This document shows, piece after piece, positions 1-9,363 of a stretch of 35,672 nt of DNA (the first letter of the stretch is position 1; each line of letters begins with the position of its first letter). Under the pieces are notes generated by a model. The model did not search any database. It was not told where the DNA came from and saw only the letters and a program-made list of their open reading frames with translations. The position numbers were made by a program, and so were the translations under genes. The stretch is from Ignavibacteria bacterium CG2_30_36_16 (GTDB lineage: Bacteria; Bacteroidota; Ignavibacteria; Ignavibacteriales; Ignavibacteriaceae). The stretch is from positions 1 through 35,672 of the forward strand of contig MNYQ01000191.1 in assembly GCA_001873185.1 (NCBI GenBank), in the 5' to 3' direction.

Positions 1-282
1 ATTCATAATTTGAGAAAAAATTGTTTGACCTTGATTCATATTGTCGCTCCAAAATTCATATTTTCTGCGACAATATTAATTTCAAATCGATTACAATAAA
101 AATTCTTTATAACATAGTATTTTTTAACAACTTACAGCTACTTCTAAATCAAACAGTTGGACAGTAGTGATATGCCCTAATGTAAAAAGTCAAGTAAAAA
201 AATTTGGACAGATATCCCATCACTAAAAATTTTCAACGCAATTTATTTTTATATTTGCATCAAACTAACTTTTTATTTAACA
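1..282. other. Intergenic region upstream of the acylase gene, with inverted and direct repeats
   Basis: No convincing gene is seen here. It holds a perfect 10-base inverted repeat, ATATTGTCGC at 38-47 and GCGACAATAT at 67-76, with a 19-base spacer. TTGGACAG occurs twice in direct orientation (157-164 and 204-211), and AGTGAT at 167-172 is inverted as ATCACT at 219-224. No T-run follows the 10-base repeat, so it does not look like an intrinsic terminator. These could be operator sites for the downstream acylase or the tail of an unseen upstream unit; that is inference. Confidence 0.45.
250..257 (+). promoter_or_regulatory. Bacteroidota-type -7 element (TATATTTG)
   Basis: TATATTTG matches the TAnnTTTG -7 consensus known for Bacteroidota primary sigma factors and lies 25 bases before the ATG at 283. 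No clear TTTG -33 element is seen at the usual distance, so the call rests on the -7 match and on the similar spacing before metF (2874), the SLBB remnant (10728) and the thioesterase gene (28675). Confidence 0.5.
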
Positions 283-2739
283 ATGAAAAAATGGCATAAA
301 GTTACTATCGGTGTAATATCTTCGGTTATAATAATATTCTTTGCAGGCGGATATATCTTTTACAGTATGTTGTCTGCAACACTGCCGATATATGAAGGCA
401 AATTAGAATCATCTCTCATAAAAGAAGACGTTGAAATTTATAGAGACAGCCTCGGTGTGTCATATATTTTGGCGGGGAATGAAATGGACGCGGCATTTGC
501 AATGGGCTATGTTCATGCACAGGAACGTTTGTTTGCTATGGATTTGGCGCGCCGGGCGGGAGCAGGCAGATTAAGTGAAATATTTGGCTCGCGCACAATC
601 CCGTTTGATAAAATGTTTCGAACTATCGGCATAAAACAAATAGTTGATGATAATATCAAAAGAACTGATCCTCACATGCTCGATATATTAAAAGCATACT
701 CCAGAGGCGTAAATCATTATATTGATGATGCAAAAAATATTTTGCCGGTTGAATTCGATCTGCTCGGCTATAAACCTTACAAATGGCTGCCGGAGCATTC
801 ACTAATCATCGGAAGAATGCTTGCTTATGAATTGAATATTAGCTGGTGGACGGATATTTCTTTTGCGCATCTTGTGCAAAAATTCGACGAAGCAAAAGCA
901 CGCGAAATTATTCCTCAATATGATGAAAATATGCCGGTAATTATTCCGGGGCAGAGTAAAACTGTTGCGGAAATTCCACTTGATTATATTCGTACTCACA
1001 AAAACTTTAGAAATTTTATGGGGATGAACGGCACCCACATCGGATCGAATAACTGGGTTGTTAATGGTTCGAAATCGGTAAGCGGTAAACCGATTATTGC
1101 TAATGATCCACACCTTGCACTCGGCGCACCTTCTAAATGGTTTGTGGCTGTAATTAAAAGCCCTGAATGGAGCGCTGCAGGTTTTACTATTCCCGGTATT
1201 CCTCTAATTATTATTGGAAAAAATGAGAACATCGCCTGGTCAGTTACAAACATTATGCTCGATGATACTGATTTTTATAACGAACAGATTGACTCATCAG
1301 GAACTTCGTATTCCCTCAACGGAAAATGGCTTCCGTTAAAAAAGAGAAAAGAAAAAATTTCCGTTAAAGATTCCACTGATGTTGTAATTGAAATAAACTC
1401 CACTCACCGCGGTCCATTGATTGATGATATCCATCCTTACACTATCGTTTATGATGAATCAAAAATGAAACTGCAACAGATCAGTATGAATTGGCTCGGC
1501 AATGATTATAGCGATGAGTTTCAGGCATTTTACGATATAAATAACGCAAAAAACTTTGCACAGTTTAGGCAGGCGCTTAAGAGTTATAGCGTACCGGGGC
1601 AAAATTTTGTCTATGCCGATAACCAAAATAACATCGGATACGTGTTTGGCGGAAGACTGCCTGTGCGTGCAGGAAATGTTTTAAATTATATTTTTAACGG
1701 CACAACAACGTCAAACGATTGGCAAAGCATCCTGAATGTTTCCGAGCTCCCATATCTGTATAATCCGCCAACAAATTATATAGCCACAGCAAATAACAAA
1801 ACTATTGAAAATTTTCCATATCCTATTTCAAACACCTGGGAGCCGCCAAGCCGGTTTGATAGGATTACAGAATTATTAAATGCAAAACAGAAACATTCGG
1901 TTAATGATTTCAAACTTTATCAAAATGATTTTATTTCACCTTATGCACGCAGTTTAACCCCGCATATATTAAATGCGTTTATAGGAATTAAAATCAAAGA
2001 CAAAAACTTAAAACAATCTTTGGAGCTATTAGAAAGATGGAATTTTGAATTTGACCTGTACAGCCAGGTTCCTTCCATGTACGTGCTGTTTATAAAACAT
2101 TTTATGAAAAATGTTTTTCTTGATGAAATGGGAAGCGAGCTGTTTAACGAATATATTTTCGTGGCGAATGTACCTTATAGGAAAATAATGGATTTGATGG
2201 AGCAGCCGTCAAACAGTTGGATAGATAATATTAAAACTCCAAAACATGAAACACTTGATGAGATTATCAGAAAAAGTTTTGTTGACGGTTTAACCGAGTT
2301 AGAAAAAATATTTGGTATAGACGTTAAGCAATGGCAATGGGGCAAATTGCATTCGGTTACTTTTAAACATCCGTTCAGCGGGCAATCATCTTTGATTGAT
2401 GATTTTATCAATATAGGTCCTTTCAGCATTGGCGGGGACGGCACAACATTGTTTAATACAGAGTATCCTTTTAACAAATCAGTAGAAGGAGTTCCAATTC
2501 TTGAGCATGAACAGTTCGAGTGCACTTTGGGACCATCTATGAGGTTCATTTATGATTTCTCCGAGCCGGATAAATTTTATTTTATACTTCCTACAGGGCA
2601 GTCAGGCAACGTGATGAGCGAACATTATAGAGATATGACAGAAGGATGGATTAAAGGAAATTATGCGGTTGTAAATACAAATGGAAATGTAATTCGTTCA
2701 GGCGGGATGAAAAAAATGGTAATAAAAAAGAGGGAGTAA
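283..2739 (+). CDS. Penicillin acylase family (Ntn hydrolase) protein, membrane-anchored
   Basis: An 818-aa protein of the penicillin amidase/acylase family, whose members cleave amide bonds in the periplasm after self-processing into alpha and beta chains. Residues 8-28 form a hydrophobic signal anchor. The processing site is visible as HIG|SNNWVV, with the predicted nucleophile Ser255 becoming the beta-chain N-terminus. The NDPHLAL motif follows near residues 274-280, and the length is normal for the family. The N-terminal part (VHAQERLFAMDLARR, 77-91) is typical of the alpha chain. The substrate cannot be read from sequence: beta-lactams, acyl-homoserine lactones and other N-acyl amides are all known in the family. 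It stands alone, with its own -7 element and 164 bases before metF. Confidence 0.93.
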   Translation: MKKWHKVTIGVISSVIIIFFAGGYIFYSMLSATLPIYEGKLESSLIKEDVEIYRDSLGVSYILAGNEMDAAFAMGYVHAQERLFAMDLARRAGAGRLSEIFGSRTIPFDKMFRTIGIKQIVDDNIKRTDPHMLDILKAYSRGVNHYIDDAKNILPVEFDLLGYKPYKWLPEHSLIIGRMLAYELNISWWTDISFAHLVQKFDEAKAREIIPQYDENMPVIIPGQSKTVAEIPLDYIRTHKNFRNFMGMNGTHIGSNNWVVNGSKSVSGKPIIANDPHLALGAPSKWFVAVIKSPEWSAAGFTIPGIPLIIIGKNENIAWSVTNIMLDDTDFYNEQIDSSGTSYSLNGKWLPLKKRKEKISVKDSTDVVIEINSTHRGPLIDDIHPYTIVYDESKMKLQQISMNWLGNDYSDEFQAFYDINNAKNFAQFRQALKSYSVPGQNFVYADNQNNIGYVFGGRLPVRAGNVLNYIFNGTTTSNDWQSILNVSELPYLYNPPTNYIATANNKTIENFPYPISNTWEPPSRFDRITELLNAKQKHSVNDFKLYQNDFISPYARSLTPHILNAFIGIKIKDKNLKQSLELLERWNFEFDLYSQVPSMYVLFIKHFMKNVFLDEMGSELFNEYIFVANVPYRKIMDLMEQPSNSWIDNIKTPKHETLDEIIRKSFVDGLTELEKIFGIDVKQWQWGKLHSVTFKHPFSGQSSLIDDFINIGPFSIGGDGTTLFNTEYPFNKSVEGVPILEHEQFECTLGPSMRFIYDFSEPDKFYFILPTGQSGNVMSEHYRDMTEGWIKGNYAVVNTNGNVIRSGGMKKMVIKKRE

Positions 2740-2834
2740 GATAGGAAGAGAGAAAGAGTATTGAACAGAAGTTTTGAATAACAGATAAAATTCTTCTCAA
2801 TCTTAAATTGCACGCCTCAATATTCTTTCATTGA

Positions 2835-2869
2835 GCATTGTACATTGTACATTGTTAGTTGTACATTTT
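2835..2869. repeat. Tandem 7-base repeat, five copies
   Basis: Five consecutive 7-base units are read: GCATTGT, ACATTGT, ACATTGT, TAGTTGT, ACATTTT. They lie between the acylase gene and the metF promoter. Unrelated 7-base units occur at 31890-31910 and 35626-35667, so the period rather than the sequence is shared. Confidence 0.75.
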
Positions 2870-2873
2870 TTTA

Positions 2874-2881
2874 TAAATTTG
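2874..2881 (+). promoter_or_regulatory. Bacteroidota-type -7 element for metF (TAAATTTG)
   Basis: TAAATTTG fits TAnnTTTG and ends 22 bases before the ATG at 2904. A TTG at 2852-2854, 19 bases upstream and inside the 7-base repeat, could act as the -33 element. The implied transcription start is close to 2888, which favours ATG 2904 over the TTG at 2895. Confidence 0.55.
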
Positions 2882-2903
2882 TTTTCAAAAATAATTGGCG
2901 TAT

Positions 2904-3857
2904 ATGAAAGTAATTGAACACATTGTAAATGCAAAAAATCCATTAATCAGTTTCGAACTAATTCCTCCTAAAAGAGGTGGAGATATAAAAAGTTTACTTG
3001 CCGTACTTGACGAGATAATTAAATACAATCCTCCATTCATAGATATTACAAGCCACTCCGCAGAAGTAATTTATGAAGAAACCCCTAAAGGCATAAAAAA
3101 GAAAGTTAAACGTAAACGTCCCGGCACACTTGGTATTTGTGCGCTCATTCAAAATAAATATAATATTGAAGCAGTGCCGCATATTCTTACCAAAGGATTT
3201 ACACGCGAAGAAACAGAAGATTTTTTAATTGAATTAAGTTACCTCGGGATTGAAAATGTTCTGGCAATAAGAGGTGACGATAGCGGTTATGATAAACCAA
3301 TACCCGAAGGACGCAGCAAGAACACTTATGCGGTTGATCTTGTAAAACAAATTGTGGATATGAACCACGGGAAGTATCTTGAAGAAGGATTGCTTGATGC
3401 GCGCGCATCAAATTTTTGTATCGGCGTAAGCGGTTATCCCGAAAAGCATTTTGAAGCGCCGAATCTAAAAACGGATATACTTCATACAAAACAAAAAATT
3501 GACCAGGGCGCAGAGTATGTGGTTACACAGATGTTTTTCGATAATAAAATTTATTTTAACTATGTTGATAAATGCCTCAAAGCCGGGATTGATGCGCCGA
3601 TAATACCGGGGCTGAAAATAATAACCAACAAAGCGCAGCTTCAAACTATACCGAAGAATTTTTACATTAATATTCCCGATGAATTATCTGACGAAGTTTA
3701 CGCCGCCAAACCCGAACACGTTATGAGTATCGGTGTTGAGTGGGCTACAAAACAGGTGGAAGAACTTTTAAATAAAAATGTGCCAAGTGTGCATTTTTAT
3801 ATTATGTTGGACAGCCGCCCGATAACTATGCTTATGAAAAGATTAAAACTTTTTTAA
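2904..3857 (+). CDS. metF: Methylenetetrahydrofolate reductase
   Basis: A 317-aa TIM-barrel flavoprotein that reduces 5,10-methylene-THF to 5-methyl-THF for methionine synthesis. Family marks are SFELIPPK near residues 16-23, with Glu18 as the likely catalytic acid, and AIRGDD at 121-126, with an Asp equivalent to the one near the FAD/folate in known MetF proteins. VVTQMFFD further on is also typical. An in-frame TTG at 2895 would add MAY, but it sits only a few bases past the predicted transcription start, so ATG 2904 is preferred. It has its own promoter and is separated from both neighbours, so it is probably monocistronic. Confidence 0.93.
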   Translation: MKVIEHIVNAKNPLISFELIPPKRGGDIKSLLAVLDEIIKYNPPFIDITSHSAEVIYEETPKGIKKKVKRKRPGTLGICALIQNKYNIEAVPHILTKGFTREETEDFLIELSYLGIENVLAIRGDDSGYDKPIPEGRSKNTYAVDLVKQIVDMNHGKYLEEGLLDARASNFCIGVSGYPEKHFEAPNLKTDILHTKQKIDQGAEYVVTQMFFDNKIYFNYVDKCLKAGIDAPIIPGLKIITNKAQLQTIPKNFYINIPDELSDEVYAAKPEHVMSIGVEWATKQVEELLNKNVPSVHFYIMLDSRPITMLMKRLKLF

Positions 3858-3882
3858 ATATAATTAATGAAATTTGTAGACG

Positions 3883-3901
3883 CTTCATTTCGGCGATGAA
3901 G
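3883..3901. other. Small hairpin between metF and the oxidoreductase gene
   Basis: CTTCAT (3883-3888) and ATGAAG (3896-3901) form a 6-base-pair stem with a 7-base loop. No T-run follows on either strand, so it is at best a weak terminator or an RNA-processing site. Confidence 0.3.
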
Positions 3902-3944
3902 TAGTTATCCCAAATCGTATGATTGAATTAATTACTAAAACAAA

Positions 3945-4934
3945 ATGAATATAAAAAACATTAAACCGAGAAAATTATTGTGGGGAGTTTCAGGCTGCGG
4001 AAGATTTGCCGAAACTTCATTCATTCCGGCAATGAGTCTTGTTCACAAAAGTAAGATAACCGCACTTTTCAGCCACGAAAAAAACAGAGCAAAATCTCTT
4101 GCGGATAAATTTGGAATAGCAAATTTTTATAACAGTTATGAGGAGTTTCTTTCCTCTGACATTGACTGTGTATATGTTTCAAGTTCTAACAATAATCATT
4201 TTGAGCAGGTAATAAAAGCTGCTAAAGCCGGCAAGCATATTCTCTGCGAAAAACCGCTCGCACTTACATCTGCACAGGCGCTTGAAATGGTTAAGGTTTG
4301 CGAGGATAACAATGTGCAGTTAGCCGTTAATTATGTTCACCGTTTTCATCCGCTTGTAGTTAAAGCGAAGGAAATTATAAAAAGCCGGATGATAGGAAAA
4401 CTTGTTAACATCAATTTAAGTTTTAATGTTGATTATCCCCCCGGTGGAAATTTCAGATTTACAAAGTCGCTCAGCGGCGGCGGAGCGCTCCGCGATATTG
4501 GTACACACATGATTGATCTTTTACGCTTTTTCGGAGGTGAAATTGAAAACGTACAGGGTACTTTAGATAACATAATTTATAAAAGTGAAGTTGATGATTT
4601 TGCTGCTGCGCTTGTTAAGTTTAAGGAAAGCGGCTACGGTTATTTTAACGTTTCATTCAACAACAAAAGAGCTTTTAATCGGGTTGAAATACTCGGACAT
4701 CAAGGCGCAATCAGTATCGAAAAACTTATTGCATCCAGATTTGTTCCCACAAAATTAACAATTCTATTAGAAGGCGAAGCGAAAAAAGCTTTTAGGAAAA
4801 GAGCCAACAAGCAAGTGCATCTTTTAAAATCGATTCAAGACTCATTCTTAAAAAATGAAACGCCTATGGTGACAGGCATGGATGGTTACATAAACATGCT
4901 GCACATGGAAGAACTTGAAATTTATGGTAAGTAA
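3945..4934 (+). CDS. Gfo/Idh/MocA family oxidoreductase
   Basis: A 329-aa NAD(P)-dependent sugar or inositol dehydrogenase-like protein. The Rossmann fold opens with GVSGCGRFA (14-22), the family motif CEKPLALT is at 101-108, and GGGALRDIGTHMIDLL (178-193) carries the Asp/His expected near the active site. Its end overlaps the start of the aldolase gene, so the two are translationally coupled. Members act on many polyols, sugars, amino-sugars and biliverdin, so the substrate is unknown. The coupling to a fuculose-aldolase-like enzyme suggests a sugar-acid or deoxysugar substrate (inference). Confidence 0.88.
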   Translation: MNIKNIKPRKLLWGVSGCGRFAETSFIPAMSLVHKSKITALFSHEKNRAKSLADKFGIANFYNSYEEFLSSDIDCVYVSSSNNNHFEQVIKAAKAGKHILCEKPLALTSAQALEMVKVCEDNNVQLAVNYVHRFHPLVVKAKEIIKSRMIGKLVNINLSFNVDYPPGGNFRFTKSLSGGGALRDIGTHMIDLLRFFGGEIENVQGTLDNIIYKSEVDDFAAALVKFKESGYGYFNVSFNNKRAFNRVEILGHQGAISIEKLIASRFVPTKLTILLEGEAKKAFRKRANKQVHLLKSIQDSFLKNETPMVTGMDGYINMLHMEELEIYGK

Positions 4935-5571
4935 AAAAGAAATTGTAGAAATAGCACATCGTGTTTATAGGAATGGATTTGTTGCAGCATATGACGGAAA
5001 TATTTCTGCTGCCACTAAAAGCGGCACGTTTTATATCACACGATCCGCCGTTAATAAAGGGGATGTTACTGAAGATGATATTTTAGAAATTTCCTCGGAA
5101 GGGAAAGTTGTGTCAGGGCAGGGGAAGCCTTCAACAGAAAACAAACTTCATCTTTTTATTTATAAAAACCGTCCGGATGTAAAAGCTGTCGTGCATTGCC
5201 ATCCTATTTTTGCAACAGCTTTTGCCGCTGCCGGAATTGCAATTGATAAGCCTGTACTCCCCGAAGTAATACTAACGCTTGGTAAAATTCCTCTTTGTAA
5301 TTATGCCACTCCTTCAACCGATGAACTTCATTTAAGTTTAAAACCTTACATTAAAAATTCATCTCTCTTTTTATTGAGCAATCATGGCGCCGTTGCCGCC
5401 GGCAAAAATTTGAAAGATGCTTATTACAAAATGGAAAAACTTGAGCACACGGCAAAAACCCTTTTTCTCGCAAAACAACTCGGCGGGGAAAGATTAATTA
5501 GCGAAGAGAAATTAAAAGAATTATACAGTATTGCCGAATCAACATACGGCATTAAGATAAGCGAAGACTAA
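4924..5571 (+). CDS. Class II aldolase/adducin family protein (fuculose-phosphate-aldolase-like)
   Basis: A 215-aa zinc-dependent aldolase or epimerase. With ATG 4924 as start, the metal and acid residues fall at Glu72, His91, His93 and His154 (HCHP and SNHGAVAAG). This is close to Glu73/His92/His94/His155 of E. coli L-fuculose-1-phosphate aldolase, also a 215-aa protein. GNIS at 25-28 is the phosphate-binding turn. A TTG at 4915 is a less likely start. The chosen start overlaps the upstream stop by 11 bases. Ribulose-phosphate epimerases and methylthioribulose-phosphate dehydratase belong to the same fold, so the reaction is not settled. Confidence 0.85.
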   Translation: MVSKKEIVEIAHRVYRNGFVAAYDGNISAATKSGTFYITRSAVNKGDVTEDDILEISSEGKVVSGQGKPSTENKLHLFIYKNRPDVKAVVHCHPIFATAFAAAGIAIDKPVLPEVILTLGKIPLCNYATPSTDELHLSLKPYIKNSSLFLLSNHGAVAAGKNLKDAYYKMEKLEHTAKTLFLAKQLGGERLISEEKLKELYSIAESTYGIKISED

Positions 5572-6579
5572 ATGAATTTGAACAATAGAAAAATTAAAAT
5601 AGCATTATTCGCTGGCGGAACTTCACCCGAACGTGCAGTTTCAAAATCAACCGGCGCTGCAATATTTAATGCCTTAACCTCATTGGGATATCAAACGGTT
5701 GTCATCGATCCTGCATACGGACTAAATCAGCCGGAAAATGTAATGAAAATATTTGCAGAAGAAGATCATGCCGAAGTATCGAATAAAAATTACATCGAGG
5801 TTGTTAATTCGCATTTGCTCAATAACGTCGATTTGGTTTTTCTGGCGCTGCACGGCAGGTGGGGCGAAGACGGTACAATACAATCACTGCTCGAACTTCG
5901 CGGAATAAAATATACAGGTTCAAACGTATTATCGTCTGCTATTGCTATGGACAAAATAATGTCGAAAATTTTATTTCAGCACAACGATATAAAAACCCCC
6001 GCCTGGTTTTCTGTTGATGTTAGGCATATAAATTTGGACGCCGCAATTAAACAAATCGGGGACTCTTTCGGCTTTCCATGCGTAGTTAAACCGAATGATC
6101 AGGGTTCTACTGTTGGCTTAACAATCTGTAAAAAAGAAGAAGATGCTGAAGCAGCTATAAAACTTGCACATCATTTCTCTGAAAAAGCATTGATAGAAGA
6201 ATACATTGATGGACATGAGCTTACCGTTGCTATCGTGGAGAATAAAGCACTTCCCGTTCTCGAAATAAAACCAAAGCACAACTATTACGATTACGAATGC
6301 AAATACACACACGGCATGAGTGAATATGTAGTGCCTGCAGAAATACCAACGGAAATATTTTCTTTGTTGCAGGAACAAGCGCTAAAAGCATTCAATGCTC
6401 TCGGTTGTTCGGGTTATGGACGTGTAGATTTTAGGATGGATAAAAATTTTAATTCTTATTGTCTTGAAGTAAACACATTGCCCGGAATGACATCGACAAG
6501 TTTGGTTCCGAAAATGGCAGATGCAGTAGGAATTTCTTTTGAACAGTTAGTAGAGAAGATAATTATTCTAAGCTTATAA
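5572..6579 (+). CDS. ddl: D-alanine--D-alanine ligase
   Basis: A 335-aa ATP-grasp enzyme that joins two D-alanines for peptidoglycan. Visible motifs are GGTSPER (15-21), LHGRWGEDG (93-101), VVKPNDQGSTVGL (171-183), the YDYECKYTHG substrate loop (239-248) and EVNTLPGMTSTSLVP (299-313). All expected family elements are present and the length is typical. The ATG follows the aldolase stop with no gap, so it is co-transcribed with the upstream genes and with the ftsB-like gene, which also starts directly after its stop. Confidence 0.95.
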   Translation: MNLNNRKIKIALFAGGTSPERAVSKSTGAAIFNALTSLGYQTVVIDPAYGLNQPENVMKIFAEEDHAEVSNKNYIEVVNSHLLNNVDLVFLALHGRWGEDGTIQSLLELRGIKYTGSNVLSSAIAMDKIMSKILFQHNDIKTPAWFSVDVRHINLDAAIKQIGDSFGFPCVVKPNDQGSTVGLTICKKEEDAEAAIKLAHHFSEKALIEEYIDGHELTVAIVENKALPVLEIKPKHNYYDYECKYTHGMSEYVVPAEIPTEIFSLLQEQALKAFNALGCSGYGRVDFRMDKNFNSYCLEVNTLPGMTSTSLVPKMADAVGISFEQLVEKIIILSL

Positions 6580-6873
6580 ATGGCTGCCGCTAAAAGTAAA
6601 AAAATAGTGTTCATAGTTTTTTTAGTAATATTTACAGCGGGATTGTTATTTATTCTTTTTAATGAGTCCGGTGTTGTCAAGTATGTGAAGTTAAAATCAC
6701 AACTTGATTCTTTGACTATTGAAATTCAAAAAGCCGAATTAGTTAACGAGCAATTGCGGGCTGAGATCGATTCGCTAAAGAGAGGCGACCCCGCAAAAAT
6801 AGAAAGAGTTGCACGCGAAAAATACGGATTAATACGGCAGGGTGAAAAAGTGTACCGGATGAAAGAAAAATAA
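6580..6873 (+). CDS. FtsB/DivIC-like septum formation initiator
   Basis: A 97-aa single-pass membrane protein with one transmembrane helix (about 9-27) followed by a coiled coil (about 36-66). The conserved tail PAKIERVAREKYGLIRQGEKV is typical of FtsB/DivIC, which links the divisome proteins FtsL and FtsQ. It starts directly after ddl and its stop overlaps the rarA start by one base. Placement next to ddl fits a cell-wall and division context. Confidence 0.88.
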   Translation: MAAAKSKKIVFIVFLVIFTAGLLFILFNESGVVKYVKLKSQLDSLTIEIQKAELVNEQLRAEIDSLKRGDPAKIERVAREKYGLIRQGEKVYRMKEK

Positions 6874-8165
6874 TGACGAAAAAGGAAGTTCCTAAAACAC
6901 CCCTCGCAGAGCGGATACGTCCGAAAACTGTAAACGAATTTGAAGGGCAGCGCGCATTACTTGGTGAAGGCAAGCCTATCCGCTTGATGATAGAGAATGA
7001 TAATTTAAGTTCATTCATTTTATGGGGACCTCCGGGAACAGGCAAAACCACAATTGCCCGAATCATTGCAGAACAAACCAAATCAGATTTTCATCAACTC
7101 AATGCTGTCTCTTCGGGCGTGAAGGATATAAGAGAAATAATTGAAATAGCAAAAGAAAACAAATTGAACGGTGTTCGAACTGTTCTTTTTATAGATGAGA
7201 TTCACCGTTTCAATAAAGCTCAGCAGGATGCACTGCTTCATTCGGTTGAATCGGGACAAATAATATTAATCGGCGCAACTACCGAAAATCCGTCGTTCGA
7301 AGTAATTCCGGCGCTGCGAAGCCGTGCGCGTGTTTATGTTCTGGAAGAATTATCAAAAGATGATTTGCACAGGATACTTCAATTTGCTCTAACTAAAGAC
7401 GAATTTATATCTTCATTAAATATTAAAAAGATAGACGAGGATTTTTTAATTTATCTTTCCTGCGGGGATGCAAGGAGTTTATTAAATATTCTTGAATCTG
7501 CTTCAGTTCAAGAAATGAACAAAGAAGAAGTTCTTATTTCAAAATCTGTTTTAGAGAATATTGTTCAAAAGAAAAACATACTTTATGACAAAGCAGGAGA
7601 GGAACACTACAACGTAATATCCGCATTTATAAAAAGTGTTCGCGGCAGCGACCCGGATGCCGCACTGTACTGGCTTGCCCGAATGTTGGAGGGGGGAGAA
7701 GACCCGATATTTATTGCTCGTCGTTTAGTTGTGCTTGCCTCCGAGGATATCGGGAACGCTTCACCAAATGGTTTAGTGCTGGCAGAAGCTGCTTTTAACG
7801 CTATCCACCAAATAGGTATGCCCGAAGCAAGAATTATTTTAGCTCAATGCACTACTTATCTTGCCTCTTCGCCCAAAAGTAACGCTGCTTATTTGGGAAT
7901 TGAAAGTGCGCTTGGCGATGTAAGAAATAATCCGTTGTATTCTGTGCCGATTCATCTACGCAATGCGCCGACGAAATTGATGAAAGATATCGGCTACGGT
8001 AAGGCATATAAATATGCGCATGATTTTGAAAATCATTTTGTTGAAGAAAATTATTTGCCGGATGAGTTGAAGGGGAAACAATATTATTTGCCGACTGAAA
8101 ACGGGCAGGAAAAAAAGTTGAAGGATTATTTGAAATTTTTATGGAAGAAGTTAAAAAAGTATTAA
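6873..8165 (+). CDS. rarA: Replication-associated recombination ATPase RarA (MgsA)
   Basis: A 430-aa AAA+ clamp-loader-like ATPase acting at stalled replication forks. Walker [10 protein letters not shown] is at 52-60, Walker B LFIDEIHR at 105-112 and sensor 1 [10 protein letters not shown] at 134-143. The C-terminal half ([24 protein letters not shown]) is diagnostic of RarA/MgsA/WRNIP1 rather than RuvB or DnaX. It is the last gene of the 3945-8165 run and shares the palindromic TTAA with the dprA stop on the other strand. No terminator lies between the two genes, so their transcripts probably overlap at the 3' ends. Confidence 0.95.
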   Translation: MTKKEVPKTPLAERIRPKTVNEFEGQRALLGEGKPIRLMIENDNLSSFILWGPPGTGKTTIARIIAEQTKSDFHQLNAVSSGVKDIREIIEIAKENKLNGVRTVLFIDEIHRFNKAQQDALLHSVESGQIILIGATTENPSFEVIPALRSRARVYVLEELSKDDLHRILQFALTKDEFISSLNIKKIDEDFLIYLSCGDARSLLNILESASVQEMNKEEVLISKSVLENIVQKKNILYDKAGEEHYNVISAFIKSVRGSDPDAALYWLARMLEGGEDPIFIARRLVVLASEDIGNASPNGLVLAEAAFNAIHQIGMPEARIILAQCTTYLASSPKSNAAYLGIESALGDVRNNPLYSVPIHLRNAPTKLMKDIGYGKAYKYAHDFENHFVEENYLPDELKGKQYYLPTENGQEKKLKDYLKFLWKKLKKY

Positions 8166-9283
8166 AGACGGGCAAACATTTTGCCGGGCAGTTGTTTAAC
8201 CAATCCTTTAAATTCTAAAGATAAAAGTTGTACGAGACAATCAGCAGTGGATAAATTTGTTGAAGTTGCAATGTTATCTATCTGCACTGCTTCGTTTTCA
8301 AGAGCTGCCAAAATTTTTTCTTCAAATAAATTTAAATCCAATTGTACTTTAGGAATATTTTTCCCGAGTATCGGTTTTAGTTTCAAATCCAATTCTACTA
8401 ATACATCTTCTGCAGAGCGAATTAATTTAGCGCTGCATTTTTGAATCAGAAGATTTGTTCCTTCTGACTTGTCCGAACCGAGATTTCCCGGTACGGCAAA
8501 AACTTCTCTGTTTTGATCGAGTGAAAGTGCGGCGGTTTGCATCGCCCCTCCGGTAATAGCTGTTTCAATTACAATTGTTCCGAGGCTTAACCCCGAAATT
8601 AATCTGTTACGTTTCGGAAAATTTTGAGCATCCGGTTTTGTGCCCGGTGGAAATTCTGAAATAATTAATCCTTTTTCGGAAATAGCATCAAACATTCTTC
8701 TATTTTCTGCAGGATAAATAATATCTATTCCCGATCCTATAACTGCAATCGTTCTATTTCCGTTTTTTAACGCTGTGCTATGTGCAATTGAATCAATACC
8801 TCTCGCAAGCCCGCTAACTATTGTGATTTTTTGAGAAGACAATTCGGCAGTAATTTTTTCTGCCTGCACTTTCCCGTAATTCGTAGGCTGCCGAGTACCG
8901 ACAACTGCAATACTATAGTTGTCATTTTCTTCAAAATTACCTTTGTAATAAAGTAGCAGCGGCGGGTCGAAAATTCTTTTTAAAATCGGCGGGTAATCTT
9001 CATCCCACACAGTTACTATTCTTCCTTTTACTCTTTCCAGAATGTTCAATTCGTTTTGAAGAGTTTTTGCAAATTCGTCTTTGAGTTTTTTCTGAAGAAC
9101 AATACGCTGGGCAAGTATACTGCTTATTCCTTCCGCTTTCAGGAGAGAATTATAATCTGCGGCGAGTGCATTTTCAATGGAGTGAAATTCTGCAAGTAGG
9201 TTTCTAATTTTTCCGGGTCCAATACCGTCCACAGAAAGCATAAGCCGGAGATTTAAAAGTTGATTGTAAGATAATTTTGACAA
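8162..9283 (-). CDS. dprA: DNA-processing protein DprA
   Basis: A 373-aa single-strand-DNA binding RecA loader used in natural transformation. Visible are an N-terminal SAM/HhH-like region (SVDGIGPGKIRNLL, 17-30), the Rossmann-like core with VVGTRQPTNYG (127-137), SGLARGIDSIAH (157-168) and PKRNRLISGLS (223-233), and a winged-helix tail from about 315. The start is a TTG at 9281-9283; a later ATG at codon 15 would cut into the GIGP region. It converges on rarA with a 4-base overlap. Confidence 0.93.
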   Translation of the reverse strand: MSKLSYNQLLNLRLMLSVDGIGPGKIRNLLAEFHSIENALAADYNSLLKAEGISSILAQRIVLQKKLKDEFAKTLQNELNILERVKGRIVTVWDEDYPPILKRIFDPPLLLYYKGNFEENDNYSIAVVGTRQPTNYGKVQAEKITAELSSQKITIVSGLARGIDSIAHSTALKNGNRTIAVIGSGIDIIYPAENRRMFDAISEKGLIISEFPPGTKPDAQNFPKRNRLISGLSLGTIVIETAITGGAMQTAALSLDQNREVFAVPGNLGSDKSEGTNLLIQKCSAKLIRSAEDVLVELDLKLKPILGKNIPKVQLDLNLFEEKILAALENEAVQIDNIATSTNLSTADCLVQLLSLEFKGLVKQLPGKMFARL

Positions 9284-9332
9284 AATACTGCCGCCGGTTT
9301 TTTTTAGAAGATATTATTTTCTTCTTTAAAAT

Positions 9333-9354
9333 AAAAAACCCGCACTAATGCGGA
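9333..9354 (-). terminator. Intrinsic terminator after the DUF3098-like gene
   Basis: Read on the minus strand, CCGCA and TGCGG (9340-9353) pair around a TTAG loop and are followed by GTTTTTT. It lies directly downstream of the stop at 9364 and upstream of the dprA start, so it insulates dprA from the genes above it. Confidence 0.85.
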
Positions 9355-9363
9355 TTTTAAAAA

